In this document: positions 1 to 8,597 of the stretch, piece by piece
Layout of the letters: every line of letters starts with the position of its first letter
How positions within the stretch are numbered: position 1 is the stretch's first letter
Assembly: GCA_023248875.1 (NCBI GenBank)
Contig: JAHFDT010000003.1
Location: 1 to 59,248, forward strand
Length of the DNA: 59,248 nucleotides
Reading direction: 5' to 3'
Source of the DNA: Myxococcales bacterium
Lineage (GTDB): Bacteria; Myxococcota_A; Polyangia; Palsa-1104; SHYY01
Made by a program: the position numbers and the translations under genes
The notes under the pieces: generated by a model
The model's database searches: none
Told to the model about the DNA's origin: nothing
The model's input: only the letters and a program-made list of their open reading frames with translations

Positions 1-21
1 GGAGGCACACCCCTGTGGGGC

Positions 22-3000
22 ATGTTGGGCCTGATCGCTCTGGGGCTGCGACGACGCTCGCTCCGCCGAGGCCTGCTTGCTCTCTTTGTTCTCGGTTCAG
101 TGGCGCAGGCTTCACCGAAGATCTTGATCTGCGCCGAAGACGATGGCGATGGCAGCGGCGCTGAGATCCAGGCCAAACTACAGGCCACCGGCTCTTTTTC
201 TGTCGTCGACCTGGTCGATTGCGGCGCGAGCACGCCCACGCTCGCCAAGCTCAAGGGCTATGACGGCGTTTTGGCGTTCAACTACGTTGGTTTCGCCGAC
301 CCTTCGACCTTGGGCGATCATCTCGCTGACTACGTCGATGGCGGCGGCGGCGTGGTCAACATGATGTTTGCCGTCGATCAGTGGGATGCACTCGCAGGTC
401 GCTGGCAAAGCGAGGAGTATGATTGCATCACTCCCGCCGGAGCGCTCTTCACCTCGTCGGCGCTCAAGCCGCAGGCCAATGCGCCGCAGAGCTCCGTGGT
501 CCAGGGGGTCGTGGGTCTGTCGACCAGCGAGCGGGCCGGAGGTGCACTCAACGCGAAGCGCGGTGCGATTTCGTTGTGGGACTACCAGGACGGCAAGGTG
601 GGCGTGTGCCAGATGACGGTGGGGCAGGCGGTGCGTGTCGACCTCAACTACTATCCCAACAAGGTCTACTACAAGGAGTCGCAGCCGGGCGACGGCATGA
701 AGCTGATCGCTAATGCGCTTCTGACGGTCACCAACGGACTCAGCCCCCTCAAAGCGGCACCGAGCCTGGTGACCTTCGTCGATACAGGAGTGGGCGGAAG
801 TTCGGCGGCGCAGACGGTTACCTTTACCAACAGCGCCGTGGCGGCGAAGAAAGTGAACCAGCTGCTCATCGCCGGTGTAAATGGTGGCGACTTCGCGATC
901 GTCAAGGCGCCGCAGCTGCCGCTTATGGTCGATGCTCAAAAGACGTTCACGGTGGAGGTGGTCTTCCAGCCCAGCAAGAGTGGTTCGCGCATCGCCTCGC
1001 TGCTCGCGGGTGTGAGCGGATTTCCCGGGCTGGCCAGTGTCGATCTCGTGGGCACTGGCCTGTCGTCGCAGGTGGTGGCGACGCCCACTGCGCTCGATGT
1101 GGGTCCCACCCAACTGGGCATAGCGATCACGAAGGACCTAACGATCAGCAACCTGGGGGGAGCGACGGTGACGGTCACAGGCGCCTCGGTGACGAGTGGC
1201 CAGGCCGACTACAGCCTGCTTGGATTGCCGGCTCTGCCCATTGCCCTAGGGCCGAGCGCCAGCTTTAAGGTGACGGTTCAGTACAAGCCCCAGAAGGGCG
1301 GTACTTCCGTCGGCAAGCTCACCCTCACCACCAACGACCCCAATACTCCCTCGTTCGACGTGGTGCTTTCGGGTTGTGCAGGGCCGGCAAAAATCAATCT
1401 GGATTCGTTGACGCTGCTATTTGGCAGCGTCAACGTGGGCGCCACCGCCAGCCAGACGCTCCTTCTCAGCAACGCCGGCTGTGCCGACCTCAGCGTCACG
1501 GGCTTGAAGATCACAGGGGCGGCCGACTATTCACTCGAACCGATCAATCCGCCCCTGGTGGTGACGCGCAAACAGAACCAGCCCCTGGTGGTGCTATTCA
1601 AACCGAAGGCCGCCGCTCAGAATCTCGCAGGGACGCTGACGGTCAGCTCCGACGACGCCAACACACCGACTCAGAATGTCAGTCTGATCGGCAGCGCCAC
1701 CAGCTCGATATTGGACACGACGCCGTCGAAGCTCAGCTTCGGCGACGTCCAGGTGAAGATGCCCTCGGCGCAGCAGGAGGTTACCGTCGCCAATTTTGGC
1801 ACCGGGTTGCTCAAGGTCATGGGAGTCACCTTCGATGTGGCTGGCTATGGCCTCAAGGGGCAGCTGCCGCCGCTATCGGTTTCGGGAGGCAATAGCACCA
1901 AGTTGGCGGTGGTCTGCACGCCGTCGACCCTCGGCGCGCTGCCGGGCAAGATGGCGATCGTCACCGATATCGCCACTCACCTGGTCGATCTCTCCTGCAA
2001 TGGGGTGGCTCCGAAGATCGCGGTGAGCCCCAACCCCATCGACCTCGGTACGACCCTCGTTGGCTTGGCTTCCGCCAAGGTCCCGGTGACCCTCAGCAAC
2101 AGCGGCAGCTACGATCTGCACATCACGGCGCTGGCGTTAGGGGGCGCGGATCAGAATGATTTCTCCTCCCCGAACGCTCCCTCGATGCTGACGCTGAAAC
2201 CCGCTGAAATGAAAACCTTCGACTTGGTTTTCACCGCATCTCGCAGTGCCAAAGAGTTGGCGGAAATCGACATTACCAGCGACGACCCGATGGTGCCCAA
2301 CCTGGCGGTTCCCATCACCGGTCTGGGCGTGCAACAGAGTTTTACGGTGACGCCACCAGTGGTCGATTGTGGCACTGTGGTTGTGGGGACGAGCAGCAAG
2401 CCGGCGGTCGTGACCATCACCAACACCGGCAATGTAGCGCTGCCTGTAAAGAGCGTTGCACTCGGAGGCACTGGTGCAGCGCTCTTTGGGATCGATATGG
2501 AGGGGCCGATTACGATCGACGTGGGCAAGAGCGCGATGGCCAACGTCACCTTTCGGCCGATTGCGATGGCGGCGGGACAAGCGGTACTGACCGTCAAGGC
2601 CGATGCGATCGCGCCAGTCACCGTGCAGATCAAGGGAGTAGGGATCCTGCCCACGCTCGGCAGCGTCATGCCGATGGCGCTCGACTTTGGCATGGTCGGC
2701 GTGGGAATCACCTCCGAGTCTCAGACGGTGACGCTCAAGAATGGTGCCGATGCGCTCGATATCGCCTCGATCGTTTCGAGCGAGGCCGACTTTGTGCTCG
2801 ACCTTGCGAAGACCACCTTGAACCTCGATCCCAATGCCACGACCACGTTCGCCGTGAGCTACCGCCCGTCGGTGGGCGTAGCCATCCATGGGGTCATCAG
2901 CCTGACCGTCAAGGGGGCGAATAGGCCGGCCATCCAGATCGCGGTCGCCGGAACTGGGGTCACGGCGCCGGCGGGCTGTTCTGTGGGCCGTCGTGCCGGT

Positions 3001-3063
3001 TCCCTCGCGCCGCTCCTGGCGCTTCTTCTGCTGGTCGTATTGCGCAGGGTGGCGCGTGGGTAG
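22..3063 (+). CDS. Surface protein with ASH/HYDIN-like repeats and MYXO-CTERM tail
   Basis: Exported, probably surface-anchored protein of unknown role. A signal peptide-like start (Arg-rich, then LLALFVLGSVAQA) is followed by an alpha/beta domain (about residues 30-230, beginning PKILICAEDD) and seven repeats of about 100 residues starting near 243, 352, 455, 562, 670, 775 and 880. Each repeat has the pattern 'L.FG.V.VG....Q.VT..N.G', typical of choice-of-anchor D / ASPM-SPD2-hydin beta-sandwich domains. The tail has GCSVGRRAG, a hydrophobic helix and closing arginines, a MYXO-CTERM-like sorting signal. The frame stays open to base 1, so the true start could lie upstream of the window; ATG 22 has GGAGG at bases 1-5, somewhat far away. 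The next gene overlaps its stop by 8 bases. Confidence 0.8.
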   Translation: MLGLIALGLRRRSLRRGLLALFVLGSVAQASPKILICAEDDGDGSGAEIQAKLQATGSFSVVDLVDCGASTPTLAKLKGYDGVLAFNYVGFADPSTLGDHLADYVDGGGGVVNMMFAVDQWDALAGRWQSEEYDCITPAGALFTSSALKPQANAPQSSVVQGVVGLSTSERAGGALNAKRGAISLWDYQDGKVGVCQMTVGQAVRVDLNYYPNKVYYKESQPGDGMKLIANALLTVTNGLSPLKAAPSLVTFVDTGVGGSSAAQTVTFTNSAVAAKKVNQLLIAGVNGGDFAIVKAPQLPLMVDAQKTFTVEVVFQPSKSGSRIASLLAGVSGFPGLASVDLVGTGLSSQVVATPTALDVGPTQLGIAITKDLTISNLGGATVTVTGASVTSGQADYSLLGLPALPIALGPSASFKVTVQYKPQKGGTSVGKLTLTTNDPNTPSFDVVLSGCAGPAKINLDSLTLLFGSVNVGATASQTLLLSNAGCADLSVTGLKITGAADYSLEPINPPLVVTRKQNQPLVVLFKPKAAAQNLAGTLTVSSDDANTPTQNVSLIGSATSSILDTTPSKLSFGDVQVKMPSAQQEVTVANFGTGLLKVMGVTFDVAGYGLKGQLPPLSVSGGNSTKLAVVCTPSTLGALPGKMAIVTDIATHLVDLSCNGVAPKIAVSPNPIDLGTTLVGLASAKVPVTLSNSGSYDLHITALALGGADQNDFSSPNAPSMLTLKPAEMKTFDLVFTASRSAKELAEIDITSDDPMVPNLAVPITGLGVQQSFTVTPPVVDCGTVVVGTSSKPAVVTITNTGNVALPVKSVALGGTGAALFGIDMEGPITIDVGKSAMANVTFRPIAMAAGQAVLTVKADAIAPVTVQIKGVGILPTLGSVMPMALDFGMVGVGITSESQTVTLKNGADALDIASIVSSEADFVLDLAKTTLNLDPNATTTFAVSYRPSVGVAIHGVISLTVKGANRPAIQIAVAGTGVTAPAGCSVGRRAGSLAPLLALLLLVVLRRVARG

Positions 3064-4504
3064 CAGTCGGTGTGCTCTTGCGCTCCTAGTTCTCGCGACC
3101 AGCTGCCGACCGAGTCCGCAGCCGCTCGCTCCGCTCCCTTTCGTCAAGCCGGCGATCCCTCCGATCGCGACTCTTGATGACCCCACATTCTTCGGCTATC
3201 TGCGCGTGCGCGATCCCCTCGGTCTCGCTCGACGATTCGGTGGCAAGCTCCCCGCGCTCGCGGCGAGCTCACTCGAAGCGCTTCCGGTCGATCGAGCCTC
3301 TGCCCTCTTCGCCTGGCGGCCGGAAAACGACCTACCCAAAGACCTTCCTCTGGTCGGCCTGGTCCCGCTGCCGGAGAGCTCGCAGCTGGTCGGGCTAGCC
3401 AAGCTTTTCGTTCCGACTGTGCAGACAGCGCCGCTCGGTCGTGACACCCTCGTTGCGCTCAACGCCGAGGGCTTGGCTCGGGCTCAGACGAGGGGCGACT
3501 GGCTGACCCGGGTCATCGAAACGGGGCCGGGCGACCTGCTGCTACAGGTTCAGCTGGACGCGCTGATCCAGAAGTATGGCGCCGCGCTTGCCAAGAGGCC
3601 GCGCGCGCTCCTCGAGCGGTGGCAGTCGCTGGTGTTGGGCCTCTCTGTAGAGCCGCAAACGATCGAGCTGTTCGCGATCACGCGCGGTCGGCGCCCCGCG
3701 ATGGCGCGGCCTGCGCTCCATCCCGAGTTGGGACGGTTTCTTCCTCCAGGTGACGTCCGCTTTCAGGCCGCCGCCGGGGCCTTCGCTGAGGTGCCACTCC
3801 CCGGCCTGGAGCCATGGCAGAAGCAGTGGGCTGAGACCGTCGGCGAGCGCGGCGAGTGGGCGCTGAGCGCCTCCTTCAATGCACAGCGAGGGCTGCGTAT
3901 TACACAGATCGTCTTCTCCGATCGAGCGGAGGAGCTGCTGCGCGTCTGGCGGCAGCTCCATACCGGCATCCGCGATGCGGCGTTTCGATCGAACTTTGAT
4001 CGGCAGGGGATTTTGAGCCAATACCGCGATGCCGGGGAGGTGCGAAAGATTCTCGGCTGGCCGGTCTATCGTGAAGAGCTTCCAGTGACGGTCAAAGAGC
4101 CCAGCAAGATGGGTGAGTGGGTGCTCCGCCTGTTTGGAGAACGCATCGAGATGGAGACGCTACGCATCGGCCCCTACTTGGTGTGGATGATGAACGGTAG
4201 CGCCGACGAACTCGAGTCTATCGCCCGCGCGCTTGCCCACGGTGAGCCGTCTCAGCCCGGATTGGTGGCACAGCGCGTCTGGCCGGGCGGCGGTCTCGTC
4301 TATGGGGATGTCGATGTGCAGCGGTTGTGGAACAGCTATGCGGTGCTGGTGCAGCCCACTCTGCCGAGGCCCCTGCCCCAGATCGATCGCGCCCTGCCGA
4401 TCGTGACGCTGGCCGGCTACGAGCGCGGGCCAGAGACCTACTACCGGCTAAAGGTTCCTGAAGTGGTGCTTGCGCAGGTACGGGAGATACTGAGCCATCG
4501 CTAA
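3056..4504 (+). CDS. Putative lipoprotein of unknown function
   Basis: 482-residue protein I do not recognise. I chose the GTG at 3056 because it gives a lipoprotein signal peptide (GSSRCALALLVLATSC, lipobox LATSC) and overlaps the upstream stop by 8 bases; the longer open frame from ATG 2993 would put unlikely residues in front. After the Cys comes a Pro-rich linker and a soluble domain with no motif I can name. The stop codon overlaps the convergent regulator gene by 4 bases, so no room is left for a dedicated terminator. Probably co-transcribed with the upstream repeat protein. Confidence 0.7.
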   Translation: MGSSRCALALLVLATSCRPSPQPLAPLPFVKPAIPPIATLDDPTFFGYLRVRDPLGLARRFGGKLPALAASSLEALPVDRASALFAWRPENDLPKDLPLVGLVPLPESSQLVGLAKLFVPTVQTAPLGRDTLVALNAEGLARAQTRGDWLTRVIETGPGDLLLQVQLDALIQKYGAALAKRPRALLERWQSLVLGLSVEPQTIELFAITRGRRPAMARPALHPELGRFLPPGDVRFQAAAGAFAEVPLPGLEPWQKQWAETVGERGEWALSASFNAQRGLRITQIVFSDRAEELLRVWRQLHTGIRDAAFRSNFDRQGILSQYRDAGEVRKILGWPVYREELPVTVKEPSKMGEWVLRLFGERIEMETLRIGPYLVWMMNGSADELESIARALAHGEPSQPGLVAQRVWPGGGLVYGDVDVQRLWNSYAVLVQPTLPRPLPQIDRALPIVTLAGYERGPETYYRLKVPEVVLAQVREILSHR

Positions 4505-6015
4505 CGCGGCTTCTCGCTCTCCATCAGAGGCGAGAAGAAATTGTCTTTCTTGGTGTACTCATCGACCACGAAGGCAAACTTGTAGCTGGGTGCAGCGCGC
4601 TGGTTGCAGTCGGTGCGTTCGCAAAAGGCGCAGCTCGAACCGGTGGGGATCGCCATTTTTTGCGGATCGGTCAGCGGCACATCCTGGGCATAGGCGAGAT
4701 GGCGCGCCGCATCGGCGTGGGTCCCGAGACCGATCGAGTAGCTGGTACCGCGGATGATCGAGCCCTGCGCCGGCTGCACCATCACCTTGGCGAAGCAGAA
4801 GTAGGTGGTGCGGTCGGGCATCAGGCTGTATTGCCGGGTGATCGACGAGGGGTTGAGAAAGGCGGAGTGCACCGCCCATTTGGGACAAGAGCCCGACGCG
4901 ACCGGTACTTTCAGGCCGGTCGCCGAATAGACCTTCGAGATGTTACCGGCGATATCGCTGCGCAGAAAATGCATCGGGATGCCGGGACGGCGAGGGTCCG
5001 CGAGATTGCATACGCGGTGGGCGACCGCCTCGTAGGAGACCTCAAACAGATTCGAAAGCAGCTCGATGTCGTATCGGGTGCGCTCCACCTCGCGATGAAA
5101 ATCCTCGTAGGGCAGGAGCAGCGCGCCGCCGAAATAGTTGCCGAGGTGGATCTTGATGAGGCGCGAGGTCTCCGCATGGCGGGGCTTGAACTCGCGCGCA
5201 AGTCGCTCGTCGAGGGCGCTTTCGTCGAGAACGCGTAGGCCAATCGAGGTGGCCAGCTGAAATTTGAGCGGCTGTTCGAGCAGATTGGGTGAAAAAGTGA
5301 GCGTGTTGCGCTCGGAATCATAGTGGCGGACCACTGAACCGGCGCGCGGTGCGGCCCAGGCCACCTTGGTGCGAAACTCCTTCTTGAGCACTTCGATCAG
5401 ATTCTCGGAGAGCACGCGGCGCGGCAGCTTGTAGTCGCGTCGTAACCGTTCGGCGGCGGCTTCCAGCTCCGGAAAATAGTTCTTTTGCCGCTGGAGAAAA
5501 TCGGTCACCTCGTCGAAAGGCGAATAGCCGAGGCGCCGGGGGTTCTCATCGCTGCCGCTACCGCGCCGTCGCACGCTCGCCTTGGCCGTCGCCTGGCGGT
5601 GCATGCGCTCGAGCACGCTTTCAAGCTGTGTGCGGGTGTTCTTGTAAAGGTTAAACAGCGCCGCGATGGTTGCCGCCATTTTCGGTTCCGTGGAAAAATC
5701 AGCGAGGTCTTGCGAGGTGATATTCAGCGATTTGAGCAGCGGCTCATCGAGCAGGCGTGCCAGCCCCTCTTCCACACGCTGCTTGCCGAGCGATCCCATG
5801 AAGGTCTCGACCTCTACGTCGTACAGCGACAGCGCCTTCCAGAGCAGCGGTAGCTGGACGGTTCGCTTTCCCTTTTCGATCAGATTCATGTAGGCCGCTG
5901 AAATGCCCAGCTGACGGGCCACCTCCGCCTGCTCCCGGCCTCGTTCGAGTCGCAACTCACGGAGTCGGTGGCCAATGCTGGCATTGACCCGCTGGGTCTC
6001 CATATTCGAATCCAA
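4501..6015 (-). CDS. ScfR/RamB-type XRE regulator (acyl-CoA sensing)
   Basis: 504-residue regulator. Residues 14-68 form an XRE helix-turn-helix (RLRELRLERGREQAEVAR then AAYMNLIEKGKR). A central IrrE/ImmA-like region (about 200-320, LLLPYEDF) lacks an HExxH zinc site. The C-terminal domain (about 320-490) ends in the Cys motif CAFCERTDCNQRAAP typical of short-chain fatty acyl-CoA regulators (DUF2083; RamB and PccR relatives control glyoxylate and propionyl-CoA metabolism). The start is taken as TTG 6015: AGGAGG (complement of 6024-6029) lies 8 bases upstream of it, whereas ATG 6003 would be 20 bases away. It is divergent from the ethylmalonyl-CoA pathway genes and presumably controls them through palindromes at 6036-6060. 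The effector is not shown by the sequence. Confidence 0.88.
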   Translation of the reverse strand: MDSNMETQRVNASIGHRLRELRLERGREQAEVARQLGISAAYMNLIEKGKRTVQLPLLWKALSLYDVEVETFMGSLGKQRVEEGLARLLDEPLLKSLNITSQDLADFSTEPKMAATIAALFNLYKNTRTQLESVLERMHRQATAKASVRRRGSGSDENPRRLGYSPFDEVTDFLQRQKNYFPELEAAAERLRRDYKLPRRVLSENLIEVLKKEFRTKVAWAAPRAGSVVRHYDSERNTLTFSPNLLEQPLKFQLATSIGLRVLDESALDERLAREFKPRHAETSRLIKIHLGNYFGGALLLPYEDFHREVERTRYDIELLSNLFEVSYEAVAHRVCNLADPRRPGIPMHFLRSDIAGNISKVYSATGLKVPVASGSCPKWAVHSAFLNPSSITRQYSLMPDRTTYFCFAKVMVQPAQGSIIRGTSYSIGLGTHADAARHLAYAQDVPLTDPQKMAIPTGSSCAFCERTDCNQRAAPSYKFAFVVDEYTKKDNFFSPLMESEKPR

Positions 6016-6035
6016 GGGAAGGGCCTCCTGTTTAA

Positions 6036-6060
6036 TTTACAAGCAGTTTACTTGTAAACT
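6036..6060. promoter_or_regulatory. Palindromic operator between regulator and acyl-CoA genes
   Basis: Two overlapping perfect inverted repeats lie between the divergent genes: TTTACAAG (6036-6043) with CTTGTAAA (6051-6058), and AGTTTAC-TT-GTAAACT (6045-6060). A further short one, GGATT-GGT-AATCC (6061-6073), and a half-site TTGTAAA follow. The T/A-rich TTTRCAA core resembles sites reported for RamB-type regulators. A TTGACA at 6115-6120 could be a -35 for the rightward operon, but I see no convincing -10. Binding by the neighbouring regulator is inference. Confidence 0.6.
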
Positions 6061-6184
6061 GGATTGGTAATCCATTGTAAATCTCCAGTAAAGCGTAACC
6101 ATTGACTTTGTTTGTTGACACTTTATCCGCCTGCAGAGGAAGATGGCATTAGCCTGTTAACTAGAAAATCTCTTGGAGGAGCTG

Positions 6185-7357
6185 GTGACCCAGAGTGAAG
6201 TCCAGGCCGCACACCACGAGATTCGCGCGTCGGTGCGGGAATTCGTCGAGCGGGAAGTCCTCCCCATTTGTGACGAGCTCGACAACCGCGATCAGGAGAT
6301 CCCGCTTTCGGTCATCGGCAAGATGGCCGAGCTCGGCTACTTTGGCCTCATCTTCCCGCCGGAATACGGCGGCATGGGGCTCGATACGGCAGCGATGGCG
6401 ATCGTGACCGAAGAGCTCTCACGTGGTTGGCTTTCGGTGGGCAGTGTGATGACGCGCATGCTGATCACGGGCTCGCTTATCATGGCTCACGGCACCGAGG
6501 AGCAGAAGCGGCGCTTTCTGCCCAAGATCTGCTCGGGTGAACTACTGACCGCGGCCGCCTTTACCGAGCCCGACGTGGGCAGCGATACCGCCGCCATGAA
6601 GCTGCGCGCCGAGCGTCACGGCGATCGCTACCTTCTCACCGGTGAGAAGACCTGGTGCACCTTTGCCAACCGCGCCCATGTGCTCACAGTGCTCGCGCGC
6701 ACTCACGCCGACGCCAAGCCGAAGCACAAGGGGCTGTCTATTCTGCTGGTGGAGAAGATCCCCGGCGACAGTTTTGCGCCACCCGAGCTGGGGGGATCGC
6801 CCATCCCGACCATCGGCTACAAGGGGATGCGCTCCTATTCTCTCCAGTTCGACGGCTACGCCTGCCCCGCCGAAAATCTGCTCGGCGGTGAGGAGGGCAA
6901 GGGCTTTTACCAGCTGATGGCTACCTACGAATACGCGCGCATTCAGACTGCCGCGCGCGCGGTCGGCGTCGCTCAGGCCGCCTACGAAGCGGCCCTTGAC
7001 TATTCACGCGAGCGTGTTCAGTTCGACCAGCCGATCGCCTCCTTTCAGGTGATCCGACACAAGCTCGCCCACGCGGCGACCGAGATCGAAGCCGCCAGGA
7101 GGCTCTGCTACTACGCCGCGGAGATGAAGGACACGGGGAGGCGGTGCGATCTCGAGGCCGGCATGGCCAAGGTGTTCGCGGCCGAGATGGCGGAACGGGT
7201 AACCTCCGAAATGCTCCAGGTTTTCGGCGGATACGGCTACTCGCGCGAATACCCGGCGCAGCGCTTCTGGCGGGATGCGCGGGTCTTTCGCATTTTCGAA
7301 GGCACCTCCGAAATTCAATATGAAGTGATCGCCAGGAGGCTGATCGGAGACAAATGA
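6185..7357 (+). CDS. mcd: Acyl-CoA dehydrogenase, probable methylsuccinyl-CoA dehydrogenase
   Basis: 390-residue flavoprotein of the acyl-CoA dehydrogenase family. Visible signatures are the FAD/substrate motif TEPDVGSDTAAM, TGEKTWCT, the C-terminal YGYSREYP and FEGTSEIQ, whose Glu (about 372) is the usual catalytic base. I start at GTG 6185 because GGAGG (6175-6179) sits 5 bases ahead; TTG 6173 is the longer alternative. Its place in a cluster with crotonyl-CoA carboxylase/reductase, mesaconyl-CoA hydratase and an acyl-CoA mutase suggests oxidation of methylsuccinyl-CoA to mesaconyl-CoA. Rhodobacter Mcd is longer (about 550 residues), so this is the short type; a generic short-chain acyl-CoA dehydrogenase cannot be excluded. 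Confidence 0.82.
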   Translation: MTQSEVQAAHHEIRASVREFVEREVLPICDELDNRDQEIPLSVIGKMAELGYFGLIFPPEYGGMGLDTAAMAIVTEELSRGWLSVGSVMTRMLITGSLIMAHGTEEQKRRFLPKICSGELLTAAAFTEPDVGSDTAAMKLRAERHGDRYLLTGEKTWCTFANRAHVLTVLARTHADAKPKHKGLSILLVEKIPGDSFAPPELGGSPIPTIGYKGMRSYSLQFDGYACPAENLLGGEEGKGFYQLMATYEYARIQTAARAVGVAQAAYEAALDYSRERVQFDQPIASFQVIRHKLAHAATEIEAARRLCYYAAEMKDTGRRCDLEAGMAKVFAAEMAERVTSEMLQVFGGYGYSREYPAQRFWRDARVFRIFEGTSEIQYEVIARRLIGDK

Positions 7358-7407
7358 AGGTAAACGTTCACGGGGTGAGAAATGGAACGTTGTGATTTTG
7401 GGCACTT

Positions 7408-7482
7408 CCGCGCGGTCCTCGCGCGGTGGGGGGGCGGCTCGACGAGCTTTGCTCGTCGAGGGGGGGACGGGAAAGTCCCCCC
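7408..7482. repeat. Intergenic palindromic repeat, copy A
   Basis: The 148-base gap between two pathway genes holds three consecutive hairpins: CCGCGCGG/CGCGCGG (7408-7426), CTCGACGAGC-TTT-GCTCGTCGAG (7438-7460) and GGGGGGAC-GGGAAA-GTCCCCCC (7461-7482). The same arrangement with changed stem bases recurs at 45732-45803, so this is a dispersed REP-like element of this genome. It may act as a transcript-processing or attenuation site inside the operon. Confidence 0.75.
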
Positions 7483-7505
7483 TGTGAACGGAGACAAATA
7501 AAACA

Positions 7506-8594
7506 ATGAGCGTGCTGACCCCTCGCTACGGGCGCCTGCTCGGCGATTTTACCGTTGGTGCCACCTATCAGCATCCCTGGGAGGTGACGATCGACGAGGG
7601 CATGGTGGCGCTGTTTGCGGCCTCGTTCCAGGACGCTATGCCGCTGTTCGCTTCGAACGCCTTTGCTCAGGCGATGAACTTTCCCTCGCGGCCGCTCCAT
7701 CCGCTCCTGTGCCTCAACCTGGCGCTGTCCTTCTCGGTGCACGATGTTTCCGAACAGGCCATCGCGCATCTCGCCTACCTCGATGTCCGTTTTCCCGATG
7801 CCGGCTTTGTCGGCGATACGGTCACCGCACGCTCTACCGTCATCGACGTCAGAACTGCATCGAGCGGTGACAAGGGCGTCGTGCATGTGCGCACGGCGCT
7901 CGAAGAGACGAATGGCCGTGTGCTCTGCATCTTCGAACGGAAGGCGCTCATTCGCGCCGGCCACAGTGAATCCTCCCTGCTCGTCGCCTCGGATGCGTAC
8001 GCCGTGCCGCCGCTCGTTGAGGTGCACGAACTGCCGGTGGAGTTCGCCCGGGTTACACCGCCGCACCGGCCCGCCCGTTTTGGCCGCTACTGGGAGGATT
8101 TTTCAGTCGGTCAGACGTTCGCCCATGGCATCGGCCACACCATCGGCGAGAGCGAGCACATGCAGCTGACCACGATCCTTCGCAACAGCCATCCGCTCCA
8201 CTTTGATCAGCTCTACTGTGCCGACCACTCCTTCACCAAAGAGCGCGTGGTCTACGGCGGGCTGGTGTTCGCCTGGACGGCCGCAGCGAGCTCTCGCGAT
8301 CTTGCCGGCCAGGCGGTATGGGATCTGCAGTATCGCCAAGGAGCCCATCCGGCATCGGTGGCGGCGGGCGATACAATTTATGCAGCGTCGCGCATCCTCG
8401 CTCTCACGGATCGTGGAATGCTGGGTGCTGTGACAACGACGCTGGTGGGCCTCAAGAACATCACGGCGCGTGCGGCCGTCGAGCGCTATGGCGAGGCGCT
8501 GTTCGCAGAGGAGCTGTTGAAAAAGGAGCACAAGATCGGTGAAAAGGTGTTCGAAATTCAACGCACGATGCTGGTGCAAAAGAGGCCCGCGTAA
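7506..8594 (+). CDS. mch: Tandem MaoC protein, probable mesaconyl-CoA hydratase
   Basis: 362-residue protein with two hot-dog (MaoC-like) domains, about residues 1-155 and 185-330. The second begins RYWEDFSVGQTFAHG and contains the hydratase-type stretch SHPLHFDQLYC. This double-MaoC layout and length match mesaconyl-C1-CoA hydratase (beta-methylmalyl-CoA dehydratase) of the ethylmalonyl-CoA pathway, which adds water to mesaconyl-CoA. It follows the acyl-CoA dehydrogenase after the palindromic repeat and precedes the mutase large subunit by 3 bases. A related enoyl-CoA hydratase activity is the main alternative. Confidence 0.82.
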   Translation: MSVLTPRYGRLLGDFTVGATYQHPWEVTIDEGMVALFAASFQDAMPLFASNAFAQAMNFPSRPLHPLLCLNLALSFSVHDVSEQAIAHLAYLDVRFPDAGFVGDTVTARSTVIDVRTASSGDKGVVHVRTALEETNGRVLCIFERKALIRAGHSESSLLVASDAYAVPPLVEVHELPVEFARVTPPHRPARFGRYWEDFSVGQTFAHGIGHTIGESEHMQLTTILRNSHPLHFDQLYCADHSFTKERVVYGGLVFAWTAAASSRDLAGQAVWDLQYRQGAHPASVAAGDTIYAASRILALTDRGMLGAVTTTLVGLKNITARAAVERYGEALFAEELLKKEHKIGEKVFEIQRTMLVQKRPA

Positions 8595-8597
8595 CGG

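Noticed and set aside
2137..3186. Open frame of 349 codons on the minus strand
   Set aside because: Antisense to the repeat-rich surface protein; Arg/His-rich, no domain and no ribosome site.
6115..6155. TTGACA with a matching -10 for the acyl-CoA operon
   Set aside because: No acceptable -10 at 15-19 bases; kept only as a possible -35 in the operator entry.
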